Numbered from the stretch's first letter, positions 6,805 to 12,982 are shown. The stretch is 13,109 bases of DNA from Candidatus Nitrosopumilus sp. (GCA_013043295.1 JABDOO010000037.1:1-13109); one strand, 5' to 3'. The notes: generated by a model from the sequence alone, not told the origin. Numbers and translations: made by a program.

Positions 6805-7401
6805 TTATTTGATTGCTTCAGTAAATTCTTCACTACCATCTTTAGTGATTACAAGTATGTCTAAACCATCACCACTTGCAGAATCTCTAAGTGCTGCTGA
6901 ACGAACTGCACGTTTTGCCAAATCAACTGCTTCGTCTTTGGTCATGTTTGGTTTGAATTGTGGATCTAAAACACCTAATGCCATTTCAGCACCAGTTCCT
7001 ACTGCAGCATATTCGTCAGGGAGTACTGAACCCAGCGGGTCTAATGTGTACATGATTGGTTTATCTACAACACCACCTACAATGACCTGAGTCAATAGTG
7101 GGAAGTATCGTCTCTCATACATCATATTTGACATCATTTTTGCGACAGTATTTGGTGGAACATCTCGTTTTAATTCCATTTTTCTAATTTTAGCAAGAGC
7201 GGCAATTTGTAAAGATAAGATTTGCATGTCAGCCACAAGACCGGCACATGTTGCACCAACTTTTGGAGTAATTGGGAATGTTTTCTTTGTGGATTTACTA
7301 ACTAGAAAGTTTCCAAATGCGATCCTTTTTTCACTAGCAAAAACTACACCACCGTCAAAAGTAATTCCAACAGCAGTTGCTCCTGGCATATACATTGACA
7401 T
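6805..7401 (-). CDS. psmB: Proteasome beta subunit, predicted non-catalytic
   Basis: It is a 20S core beta-type subunit of 198 residues, assembling in the inner rings of the proteasome. The start reads MSMYMPG then ATAVGI, where active archaeal subunits have (G)TTTVG. Setting A8 as position 1, the other catalytic-site positions fall at exactly +7 without gaps: E24 (Glu17), K40 (Lys33), T136 (Ser129), D173 (Asp166) and S176 (Ser169, in RDSASG). The catalytic Thr1 is therefore alanine, and self-cleavage and peptidase activity should be absent. Crenarchaea and thaumarchaea commonly encode a second, catalytic beta subunit elsewhere, and this one probably pairs with it in a mixed ring. The ATG is supported by a TATA-like TTTATTAT about 24 bases upstream. 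It diverges from the DoxX gene. Confidence 0.93.
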   Translation of the reverse strand: MSMYMPGATAVGITFDGGVVFASEKRIAFGNFLVSKSTKKTFPITPKVGATCAGLVADMQILSLQIAALAKIRKMELKRDVPPNTVAKMMSNMMYERRYFPLLTQVIVGGVVDKPIMYTLDPLGSVLPDEYAAVGTGAEMALGVLDPQFKPNMTKDEAVDLAKRAVRSAALRDSASGDGLDILVITKDGSEEFTEAIK

Positions 7402-7417
7402 ATTTCAAATAATTTTG

Positions 7418-7427
7418 CCGCATAATA
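7418..7427 (-). promoter_or_regulatory. TATA-like box of psmB
   Basis: On the - strand CCTTTATTATG lies centred about 24 bases before the psmB ATG, consistent with a leaderless mRNA. The divergent DoxX promoter lies about 30 bases away, with a CACGTG palindrome (7445-7450) between them. Confidence 0.45.
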
Positions 7428-7450
7428 AAGGGCTTTCTACATTTCACGTG

Positions 7451-7460
7451 TAATTTATGG
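7451..7460 (+). promoter_or_regulatory. TATA-like box of the DoxX gene
   Basis: TAATTTATGG lies about 29 bases before ATG 7485. The palindrome CACGTG (7445-7450) directly precedes it, where the B-recognition element would be. Confidence 0.4.
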
Positions 7461-7484
7461 GCAAAATAATTATACTGAAAAATT

Positions 7485-7913
7485 ATGAACATCTTATTGA
7501 CTTTAGCTGAGATTAGAGAAAAAGTTCTAAACGATGTTGTCTTCATGGGGTTAAGATCAGCCATAGGTGTGATCTTTATTCTTCACGGAATCTCAAAGTT
7601 TGAGCCAGGATTTGCAAATTTCCTACCAATGTTGGGGCTTCCAGTAGAAATGCAGATTCCAATCGCATTAGCAGAATTAGTTCCAGGAATTTTGTTAATT
7701 ATAGGAGTGCTGAGTAGATTATCATCGTCTCTAATTTCAATCATAATGTTAGGAGCTATCTTCCACGTCAAAGGAGCTCAAAGTATTACAGGAGATGGAG
7801 GAGTAGAATTAGATTTGATTTTACTTGCATCAGCACTAGTAATCATGATTGCAGGTCCAGGAAGAATTTCACTTGCTCAAGCAATCAAAAAATTGCCTAG
7901 ATGCTTACACTAG
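7485..7913 (+). CDS. DoxX family integral membrane protein
   Basis: The product is 142 residues with about four membrane segments (roughly 17-35, 56-76, 80-95 and 108-124). DoxX-family features include LHGISKFEPG (33-42) in and after the first segment, an acidic residue in the second (AELVPGILLIIG) and GGVELDLILLAS with the end motif GPGRISLAQ (124-132). DoxX was named from the DoxDA subunit of Acidianus thiosulfate:quinone oxidoreductase, but most relatives are small membrane proteins of unknown role, often linked to redox stress. No DoxA partner is nearby, so thiosulfate oxidation is not supported. The stop codon shares the palindrome CTAG (7910-7913) with the stop of the convergent M20 peptidase gene. 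Confidence 0.85.
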   Translation: MNILLTLAEIREKVLNDVVFMGLRSAIGVIFILHGISKFEPGFANFLPMLGLPVEMQIPIALAELVPGILLIIGVLSRLSSSLISIIMLGAIFHVKGAQSITGDGGVELDLILLASALVIMIAGPGRISLAQAIKKLPRCLH

Positions 7914-9271
7914 TTTTTTCCAAAATTTTCCATAATTAGACACATACACTTTGTAGTTTTCTTTAGCAAATCAACTCGTGCAAATTCATTTGGCGAATGA
8001 ATTTTTGCGAACATGTATGTACTGCCAATAGAGATACACGGAGCCTTGAGAATTTCAACGAATGGATACATTGGACCAGTTCCAGCATTCGATACATTAA
8101 GAATTGAACTGCCAAAAGATTTGTCAGCTGCATCTTTGACTTGAGTTACAAATGGATTTGAAGAATCTGTTCTAGCAGCTGCTTCTCCATGATACACTTT
8201 GATTCCAACATCAGAGAATCCTTTAGATTTTAGATGTCTTTTTAATCTCGATATCTGTTTTTTAGGATCCATTTTAGGTACTAGTCTAAAATCTATCTTC
8301 ACTAGAGCACTTCCAGGAAGGACTGTTTTTGCTCCATCCCCAGTATAACCAGACACAAATCCTGCTATATTGCAAGTGGCACCACCAATCAGCGCCTTTT
8401 TTGCTTCCAATCCTTTCTTATTTCCTACAAAAGATTTGATTCCAAATTCTTTTTTAAAGTCATTTTCATCAAAGGGTTCCTTACGAATTATTTCTAAATC
8501 ATTTTTTGAAAATGGAGTAACTTCCTTGTACCAATCTTTAATGAGAATTTTTCCATCAGAGTCTCTCAGAGTTTTTACTGCCTCAATTAATCGCCAAGCA
8601 GGATTTTTAATCAATGCAGCTAAACTAGAATGTGCATCAATGATAGACTCTTTGGCAGATAATTCTACAAAAAGTAGTCCTTTCATTCCAAGCCCAACTA
8701 TAGGCCGATTTTTAGCATCAACATAACCGAATTCCCAAATCACACCATCACAAGAAAATTTCTTTTGGTATTTTTTTAGATAATCTTCAATATGTTCACT
8801 TCCAGTTTCTTCTTCACCTTCAATTACAAATTTAACATTGCAAGGAACATCACCAGTAGTTTTTAGACAAGCCTCAACTGCTTTGATTCTAGTGATCAGC
8901 TCTCCCTTGTCATCAGTTGCACCTCTTCCAAAAATTTTGTTTCCTTTTCTATTACCACTAAATGGTGGATCATCCCACAAGTCAAAAGGTTCAGCAGGTT
9001 GAACATCATAGTGATTATAAAACATCAAAGTCTTTGCAGGGTTTTGTTTTGATTTGATTTCTCCATATACTATGGGGGCAACACCTTTCTTTAATCGTAG
9101 AATTTCAGACTTTACACCTGCTTTTTTCAATATTTTTTGCACCAATGTTGCACACTCCTCAATACCTTCATTCTTTGCCGAAACACTTGGCTGACGAATT
9201 AACGTCTGTAAATCAGAAACTAATTCATTCATATGAGAATCTACGTGTTTTGCGGGATTCATTCTAATCAT
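7910..9271 (-). CDS. M20 family metallopeptidase (dipeptidase/carboxypeptidase type)
   Basis: This cytosolic zinc hydrolase family removes residues from short peptides or N-acyl amino acids, and includes ArgE, DapE, CPG2 and carnosinase. The 453-residue protein carries the di-zinc site: H87 and D89 in FYNHYDVQP, bridging D120 in GRGATDDKG, the base and ligand glutamates in EGEEETGSEH (151-160) and the late histidine in AKIHSPNE. A dimerisation (lid) domain is inserted in the middle. Length and the HYDVQP and GRGATD wording point to the carnosine-dipeptidase-like (CNDP) branch, but the substrate is not readable from sequence. The ATG overlaps the stop of nnrD (ATGA), so the genes are translationally coupled. 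No signal peptide is seen. It may recycle peptides made by the proteasome. Confidence 0.9.
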   Translation of the reverse strand: MIRMNPAKHVDSHMNELVSDLQTLIRQPSVSAKNEGIEECATLVQKILKKAGVKSEILRLKKGVAPIVYGEIKSKQNPAKTLMFYNHYDVQPAEPFDLWDDPPFSGNRKGNKIFGRGATDDKGELITRIKAVEACLKTTGDVPCNVKFVIEGEEETGSEHIEDYLKKYQKKFSCDGVIWEFGYVDAKNRPIVGLGMKGLLFVELSAKESIIDAHSSLAALIKNPAWRLIEAVKTLRDSDGKILIKDWYKEVTPFSKNDLEIIRKEPFDENDFKKEFGIKSFVGNKKGLEAKKALIGGATCNIAGFVSGYTGDGAKTVLPGSALVKIDFRLVPKMDPKKQISRLKRHLKSKGFSDVGIKVYHGEAAARTDSSNPFVTQVKDAADKSFGSSILNVSNAGTGPMYPFVEILKAPCISIGSTYMFAKIHSPNEFARVDLLKKTTKCMCLIMENFGKN

Positions 9272-10131
9272 ACAATTCTATCAAAAGGCTTCATTACTGA
9301 GGGAATCTCATCTAACAAATCCATCGAAGTCATGTGTAATCCCAATTTCTTTTGAGCTGCTTTTCCTGCCAAGCCGTTGATAAAGGTGGCTGCAGCTGCA
9401 GATTCTAATGCATTTCTATTATTAGATAGCAAACCTGCAACTAGACCAGACAAAACATCGCCGGTTCCACCTACAGTCATTGCAGGAGTTTTTTTCTCAT
9501 TAAGATAAGTTGTAGACCCATTGGATATCACATCAGTGGCACCCTTGAGCAAAACAGTAATTCCAAATTCTTTTGCTTTTTTCTCAACTAGTTTAATTCT
9601 CTCATTTTTAGAATTAGATGGAGCATCTCCAAATAAGCGCTTGATTTCTCCAGCGTGAGGGGTAACTACAACATTTTTGTTTGCAAGGAGAGGTAAGACT
9701 TCAGGAATCAAAGCACTAGCATCTAAAGCGAGTCTCACATCTCTGTTAATCAAAGATTTCACTAGATGCAGTAAAGAGTTTCTTTCTTGTATTGCAAGTC
9801 CCATGCCGATAGTTGCTGAATGTAAATTACGTGGTATTGCGCCAATCAGTTTGTTGACAGCACCCAAAGTAAGTTTTTGATCAACTAAAGGAATCACGAT
9901 TAAATTTGGAGAAACTGCTCTTGTTGGAGTTACGTTGATTTTTGGAACAGATGTGTATACAAGGTCAGTGCCACATTTTAAAGCAGCCAGTGATGAGAGT
10001 ATCGGCGCACCATGATAGATGTAACTTCCACCAACAACTAGAACTATTCCGTTATCACCTTTACGAGATTTTGCTTTTCTAGATGGAATGAATTTTTTAA
10101 CAACAGATGTAGTGAGATTTTTTCTTACCAT
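9268..10131 (-). CDS. nnrD: ADP-dependent NAD(P)H-hydrate dehydratase
   Basis: NnrD repairs damaged (hydrated) NADH and NADPH, using ADP to drive loss of water from the S form. The 287-residue product is a ribokinase-like YjeF C-terminal domain. It shows VVGGSYIYHGAP (32-43), LDASAL (136-141), VVTPHAGE (155-162), LLKGATD (194-200) and the phosphate-binding GGTGDVLSGLVAGLL (221-235). Bacterial NnrD is often fused to the NnrE epimerase; here that N-terminal domain is missing, so the epimerase must be encoded elsewhere or absent. A TATA-like AGATTTATTC about 29 bases upstream supports the ATG. The absence of a T tract after trmI, 47 bases upstream, leaves open read-through from trmI. The TGA overlaps the ATG of the M20 peptidase. 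Confidence 0.92.
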   Translation of the reverse strand: MVRKNLTTSVVKKFIPSRKAKSRKGDNGIVLVVGGSYIYHGAPILSSLAALKCGTDLVYTSVPKINVTPTRAVSPNLIVIPLVDQKLTLGAVNKLIGAIPRNLHSATIGMGLAIQERNSLLHLVKSLINRDVRLALDASALIPEVLPLLANKNVVVTPHAGEIKRLFGDAPSNSKNERIKLVEKKAKEFGITVLLKGATDVISNGSTTYLNEKKTPAMTVGGTGDVLSGLVAGLLSNNRNALESAAAATFINGLAGKAAQKKLGLHMTSMDLLDEIPSVMKPFDRIV

Positions 10132-10178
10132 TCAATATACTCTAAAAATTAGATGAATAAATCTTGTTTTGTAGATGT

Positions 10179-11138
10179 TCAGGCAGATTTTTTTGTTCTC
10201 TTTTTCACAGCTTTACTAGCTGGTTTTTTAGTAGTTTTTTTAGTAGTCTTTTTGGCAGTCTTTGCAGTTGGCTGTTTGACTGTTTTTGTGGCTGATTTTT
10301 TGGAAACTTTTGCAGGTTTTGATTTTTCTGATGATTTTGTGCTACCTCTGTCAAAAAATGCTTTTCTTGCAAAACAGAGATAGGTCGTGTGACCAATTCC
10401 CTGGAAAGAATGTCGAGTTTTTCCCTCTCTAGCTTCTATGTTTCGTATAATGTGCTCTGTAGATTCAATGTCGGTAAATTCATTTTCTATCAATGCCATA
10501 GTTAGTTTTTCCAATTGATTCATAGTAGGACAAATTGCAAAGATACTACCACTTCCTTTGAGCATTTTTCTGACTTGAGGAATTACTATCCAAGGATCAC
10601 CTAAATCAATTAAAGCAACATCCATATCTTCAAGTGGCATTTTTTTAGCAGTTTTTAGATCCAAATTATGCTGTGTTACATATTTTGAGACGCCGGCTTT
10701 TTTGATATTCTTCTCAGCAATTTTCATAAATTTTTCATCAACATCAAATGTGTATACATGTCCACGTGGTTTAACAACACTAGCTACAAAAGAAGTCAAA
10801 GAACCACTACCTGTTCCAATCTCTAAGACTTTTTGACCATCACCAATTCCTGCCCTAGCTATAATGTATCCAATATCCTTTGGATATACAATCTGAGTTC
10901 CATGTTGGATTCTCATTACATAGTCATACATTGTAGGTTCCAGAAGATAGACATACTTGTCTTTGTTTGTGATTAATTTAGAACCATACTCTTTACCAAT
11001 AGCATCAGAATGTTTCAGGATTCCAATATGAGTATGAAATGACTCATTTTTTGAAATTTTTGCTAGCCATTTTTTTGAATTGTTATAGAAGAATAATACA
11101 GGAGAATTTTGCTTAATTTTAGCCATATATTTTGCCAT
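10179..11138 (-). CDS. trmI: tRNA (adenine-N1)-methyltransferase TrmI with Lys-rich C-terminal tail
   Basis: Archaeal TrmI uses S-adenosylmethionine to make m1A at positions 57 and/or 58 of the tRNA T-loop. The small N-terminal domain (about 1-80) is followed by TQIVYPKDIGYI (81-92) and the SAM loop VLEIGTGSGSLT (104-115). The acidic FDVDE comes next, then DLGDPW (178-183, usually DxPDPW) and RNIEAREGKTRHSF (232-245). The core ends near residue 265. Residues about 269-319 form an extra tail with about 19 lysines and almost no acidic residues, built from K-S/T/A-K repeats like a histone H1 tail. This should be disordered and bind nucleic acid. The ATG lies about 28 bases after GATTAAAACC, so the message is probably leaderless; a second in-frame ATG is four codons later. 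It diverges from the small gene at 11210. Confidence 0.92.
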   Translation of the reverse strand: MAKYMAKIKQNSPVLFFYNNSKKWLAKISKNESFHTHIGILKHSDAIGKEYGSKLITNKDKYVYLLEPTMYDYVMRIQHGTQIVYPKDIGYIIARAGIGDGQKVLEIGTGSGSLTSFVASVVKPRGHVYTFDVDEKFMKIAEKNIKKAGVSKYVTQHNLDLKTAKKMPLEDMDVALIDLGDPWIVIPQVRKMLKGSGSIFAICPTMNQLEKLTMALIENEFTDIESTEHIIRNIEAREGKTRHSFQGIGHTTYLCFARKAFFDRGSTKSSEKSKPAKVSKKSATKTVKQPTAKTAKKTTKKTTKKPASKAVKKRTKKSA

Positions 11139-11179
11139 AAATTTTTAGATAAGAATCTACTGGTTTTAATCTCCAAATC

Positions 11180-11187
11180 TTTAAGTT
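11180..11187 (+). promoter_or_regulatory. TATA-like box of the 43-residue gene, next to the trmI promoter
   Basis: TTTAAGTT (with CCAAAT just before it) lies centred about 26 bases before TTG 11210. The trmI TATA-like element (11163-11172 on the other strand) is only about ten bases away, so the two promoters cannot easily be occupied at once. Confidence 0.45.
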
Positions 11188-11209
11188 CACATTTACCTGA
11201 AAATAACTA

Positions 11210-11341
11210 TTGGAAGAAGAATATCGTGAAAAAATGATTAAGCAAAAAAAAGAGTATGAAAAATGGAAAAAAGAACAAGGAGATTCAGACATTGTATTTA
11301 ATGAAAGAGACAATAGAAAAAATCAAAAAACTAGTTCCTAA
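11210..11341 (+). CDS. Small highly charged protein, unknown function
   Basis: The frame encodes 43 residues, opening (L/M)EEEYREKMIKQKKEYEKWKK (1-20) and ending in a polar NRKNQKTSS tail. The first 25 residues should form a single charged helix, possibly a coiled coil. An in-frame TAA (11204-11206) lies two codons upstream, so the first possible start is TTG 11210. A TATA-like TTTAAGTT about 26 bases upstream fits a leaderless TTG start, and ATG 11234 is an alternative. I do not recognise a family. A biased, helix-forming composition in this Lys/Glu-rich AT-rich DNA could be chance, but the promoter spacing and the next gene's identical layout favour a real gene. Confidence 0.5.
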   Translation: MEEEYREKMIKQKKEYEKWKKEQGDSDIVFNERDNRKNQKTSS

Positions 11342-11352
11342 TTCCCAATAAC

Positions 11353-11360
11353 CTTAAGTT
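11353..11360 (+). promoter_or_regulatory. TATA-like box of the 75-residue gene
   Basis: TTAAGTTT lies about 25 bases before ATG 11382 and closely resembles the TTTAAGTT box of the gene just upstream. Confidence 0.45.
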
Positions 11361-11381
11361 TAGAATTAATATAAAAATATC

Positions 11382-11609
11382 ATGAATGAGATTTTTGTGT
11401 ATTGTAAGACATGCAAGAAGAAAGTAAAAGCAGTGATTTTAACAAAGCATGATAAGGAATACGATGAATCCACCAGCAGTTACAAGCGATACGGCATGGT
11501 CAGAATCAAGCAGCACAACATTGGATTTAGAAAAAACTGTGAGGACACATCTCAAATTAAAGCAATAGTAGAGTCAGAATCAAAAGATGACAATGGAGTT
11601 ATGATTTAA
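11382..11609 (+). CDS. Small protein with a CxxC motif, unknown function
   Basis: The product is 75 residues, soluble and charged. The pair C8 and C11 (YCKTCKKKVK) near the N-terminus resembles half of a zinc ribbon. C53 and histidines H23 and H45 could complete a metal site, though no second CxxC is present. The middle (about 22-50) should be beta-rich and the end is acidic. I do not recognise a named family; small single-CxxC proteins of this sort are frequent in thaumarchaeal genomes and usually uncharacterised. The ATG start and the TATA-like box with leaderless spacing support expression. It follows the 43-residue gene after 40 bases but appears to have its own promoter. Confidence 0.75.
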   Translation: MNEIFVYCKTCKKKVKAVILTKHDKEYDESTSSYKRYGMVRIKQHNIGFRKNCEDTSQIKAIVESESKDDNGVMI

Positions 11610-11943
11610 CCATCATATTCCACATTGATGAGCATTCAAAGTATTATTTACCCCAATAATCCAATTTACTTGCTGATGATTATTTCAACGGGTTCTATCT
11701 GATTTCCTCAATTTGATGAATATTGCCGAATTATGAAGCAGATAGTTATTCATGCTAACCATTCCAAATGAAATGTTTTCAAGTTAAACAGATTTGGAAG
11801 ATGATTTCTTGGACCTAAATTCCACAACCTAAAAGGAGTGAATTCAATGAAGGCAGACCTGCATCAGAAGGGAATTGGCAGCTGTCTTATCACGAATTCA
11901 CTTGTACTATATTGTATAATCGATGAAATAAACCATCAATGTT

Positions 11944-11968
11944 TTGATTTGATTCTGAATCAAATCAA
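11944..11968. repeat. Perfect 12-bp-arm palindrome
   Basis: TTGATTTGATTC and GAATCAAATCAA are perfect reverse complements around a single T. As RNA it gives an 11-bp stem with a three-base loop. No T tract follows on either strand, so a simple terminator is unlikely. A dimeric repressor site or the trace of a mobile-element end are alternatives. Confidence 0.6.
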
Positions 11969-12150
11969 CTTCTAATTGGCTTAATTATCAAATCACCAAG
12001 ATATAGAATTCAGGTGAAAAGTATGGTAGAATGGATATATTTGATGGATTATCTTTTTGCAGTGCTTAAAGATAAAATCCAAGTCAAGATAGATAACAAC
12101 TTTGGGTATCATGTGATCAAAAAACAACTCTTGATTAAATGATGAAACCC

Positions 12151-12185
12151 CCAAAATAGGTGAAAGATGATTTCATCTATTTTGG
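12151..12185. repeat. 15-bp hairpin with five-base loop
   Basis: CCAAAATAGGTGAAA (12151-12165) pairs with TTTCATCTATTTTGG (12171-12185) around the loop GATGA. Every position pairs, with one G-T (G-U in + strand RNA) in the middle. It lies about 70 bases beyond the stop of the convergent universal-stress-like gene. No T tract adjoins it. Confidence 0.65.
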
Positions 12186-12256
12186 ACACAGGTTTGAAAA
12201 ACAGATTTTTTGAATAAATTAAAGAATTCAGAGGAGATTTGAAAATATTATAATTA

Positions 12257-12700
12257 TTATGGTTTAGTTGTTAACAGATGACAGTGAGATTCGTGATGAA
12301 TCGTGTTAATAATGTCATCATATAGAGACATCTCCACCATGGACAATTTAGGATAGTCTACAATTAACATATCAATTTTGTTTTGCTTTACAAACTCTGT
12401 TACCCAATGAGTAATAGATTCTGTTAAAGCAAATTTTGTCTTGATATTAACACCCTGTTCTAATGCAATTTTTTTCCAATTTTCAAGTTCGGCCTTTAGT
12501 TTGGTGACTTGTTGTTGAGCAATTTTTTTGTCAGACTTTGTTTCAAAAAAATACAATTTTGGCTGAATTTTATACATGCATTCAATTACAGTTAGTTCAG
12601 AATCCATTTTTTTAGCTAATTCTAATCCAACATTAAATGATTTTTTGGTGTGTGTAGGTGTGATTATTGCCACTGCTATCTTTTTGAATATTTTAGACAT
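12257..12700 (-). CDS. Universal stress protein family, probably non-ATP-binding
   Basis: The product is a single Usp domain of 147 residues starting MSKIFKKIAVAIITPTH. The open frame extends ten codons further to TTG 12730. I prefer ATG 12700 because the TATA-like TTTTAATT at 12729-12737 overlaps the longer start and sits about 33 bases before this ATG. The alpha/beta Rossmann-like order is visible: a first strand (KKIAVAII), a helix with FNVGLELAKKMDSELTVIE, and a late strand and loop IDMLIVDYPKL. The ATP-binding Usp motif G-2x-G-9x-G-S/T that should follow is missing (LSMVEMSLYDDIINTIHHES instead), so this is likely a UspA-type form without nucleotide binding. Thaumarchaea carry many Usp paralogues of unknown specific role. 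Confidence 0.8.
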   Translation of the reverse strand: MSKIFKKIAVAIITPTHTKKSFNVGLELAKKMDSELTVIECMYKIQPKLYFFETKSDKKIAQQQVTKLKAELENWKKIALEQGVNIKTKFALTESITHWVTEFVKQNKIDMLIVDYPKLSMVEMSLYDDIINTIHHESHCHLLTTKP

Positions 12701-12826
12701 TCTTGATATCTCAACTAAACTACACACCAATTAAAATGAATTCCATAGAGGAACAGATTAGTAAAAAGATCGCTATTTAGTAGATTCAAGTTTTTTTAAC
12801 CTAAAAGTAATTATTTTTGATTCCGG

Positions 12827-12834
12827 TTTTTTAA
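12827..12834 (+). promoter_or_regulatory. TATA-like box before the candidate small RNA
   Basis: TTTTTTAA lies about 27 bases before 12858, close to where the predicted closing helix of the RNA candidate begins (12863). It predicts a transcription start near 12858. Confidence 0.3.
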
Positions 12835-12857
12835 CAAAAACATCATCCTAAAGGAAT

Positions 12858-12963
12858 CATTGAGTCAGAGACATCTCGCGGTGTTAGCTGGAAGAGCCCA
12901 ATGCTCACATAAACTAGTTAATACATTACAGAGTCTCCACAGTAAAGGAGACTGACTTTTTTT
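12858..12963 (+). ncRNA. Candidate structured small RNA, about 105 bases
   Basis: The segment has no open frame and is locally richer in G and C than its surroundings (around 12872-12906). AGTCAG (12863-12868) can pair with CTGACT (12952-12957) as a closing helix. Inside are GAGC/GCTC (12894-12897 with 12903-12906) and AGTCTCC/GGAGACT (12932-12938 with 12947-12953). The last hairpin shares two bases with the closing helix, so either its stem is five pairs long or the two forms are alternatives. T7 follows at 12957-12963. A TATA-like box lies 27 bases before the start. No tRNA, 5S, SRP, RNase P, or C/D box pattern is recognised. It might instead be the leader of the gene at 13015. Confidence 0.4.
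12932..12963 (+). terminator. Hairpin followed by T7
   Basis: A 7-bp GC-containing stem (AGTCTCC/GGAGACT) with an eight-base loop is followed within three bases by seven T residues. The layout looks like a bacterial intrinsic terminator; for archaeal polymerase the T tract would be the key part. Confidence 0.5.
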
Positions 12964-12982
12964 CCGAGAAGATTACTAACAG

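Larger units (their letters stand above)
11610..12256. other. 647-base region with no convincing gene
   Basis: No frame here looks like a real protein. Two short frames exist. One is 11847-11975: 42 codons starting MKADLHQKGIGSC, with AGGAG eight bases before the ATG. The other is 12023-12142: 39 codons starting MVEWIYLMDYLF. The stretch contains two strong inverted repeats (11944-11968 and 12151-12185) and four GAATTCA words (near 11840, 11893, 12006 and 12224). It could be decayed DNA from a lost gene or mobile element, or host a small RNA. Confidence 0.6.

Noticed and set aside
6665..7090. 141-residue + strand frame bridging the PUA gene and psmB
   Set aside because: It overlaps two well-identified genes in other frames and ignores the terminator-like spacer; no domain is visible.
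7485..9271. DoxX plus neighbouring genes as a thiosulfate-oxidation locus
   Set aside because: No DoxA or other sulfur gene is present, and the neighbours are a peptidase and a proteasome subunit on the opposite strand.
10153..10383. Hydrophobic 76-residue frame on the + strand resembling a membrane protein
   Set aside because: It is the antisense of the lysine-rich trmI tail. AAA/AAG codons read backwards give TTT/CTT, so the Phe/Leu/Val-rich look is an artefact.
11670..11745. Possible box C/D small RNA: TGATGA, CTGA and a second TGATGA in order
   Set aside because: The spacing between boxes is too long, the first base of box C is wrong, a final CTGA (box D) is missing, and TGATGA is frequent in this AT-rich region.
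11847..11975. 42-codon frame with AGGAG before the ATG
   Set aside because: It is short, has no recognisable similarity, and ends inside the palindrome. Genes here rarely use Shine-Dalgarno sites, so it is noted only within the gap description.
12257..12730. Longer Usp-like frame starting at TTG 12730
   Set aside because: The extra ten residues overlap the TATA-like element and precede a typical MSKIFKKIAVAI start at 12700.
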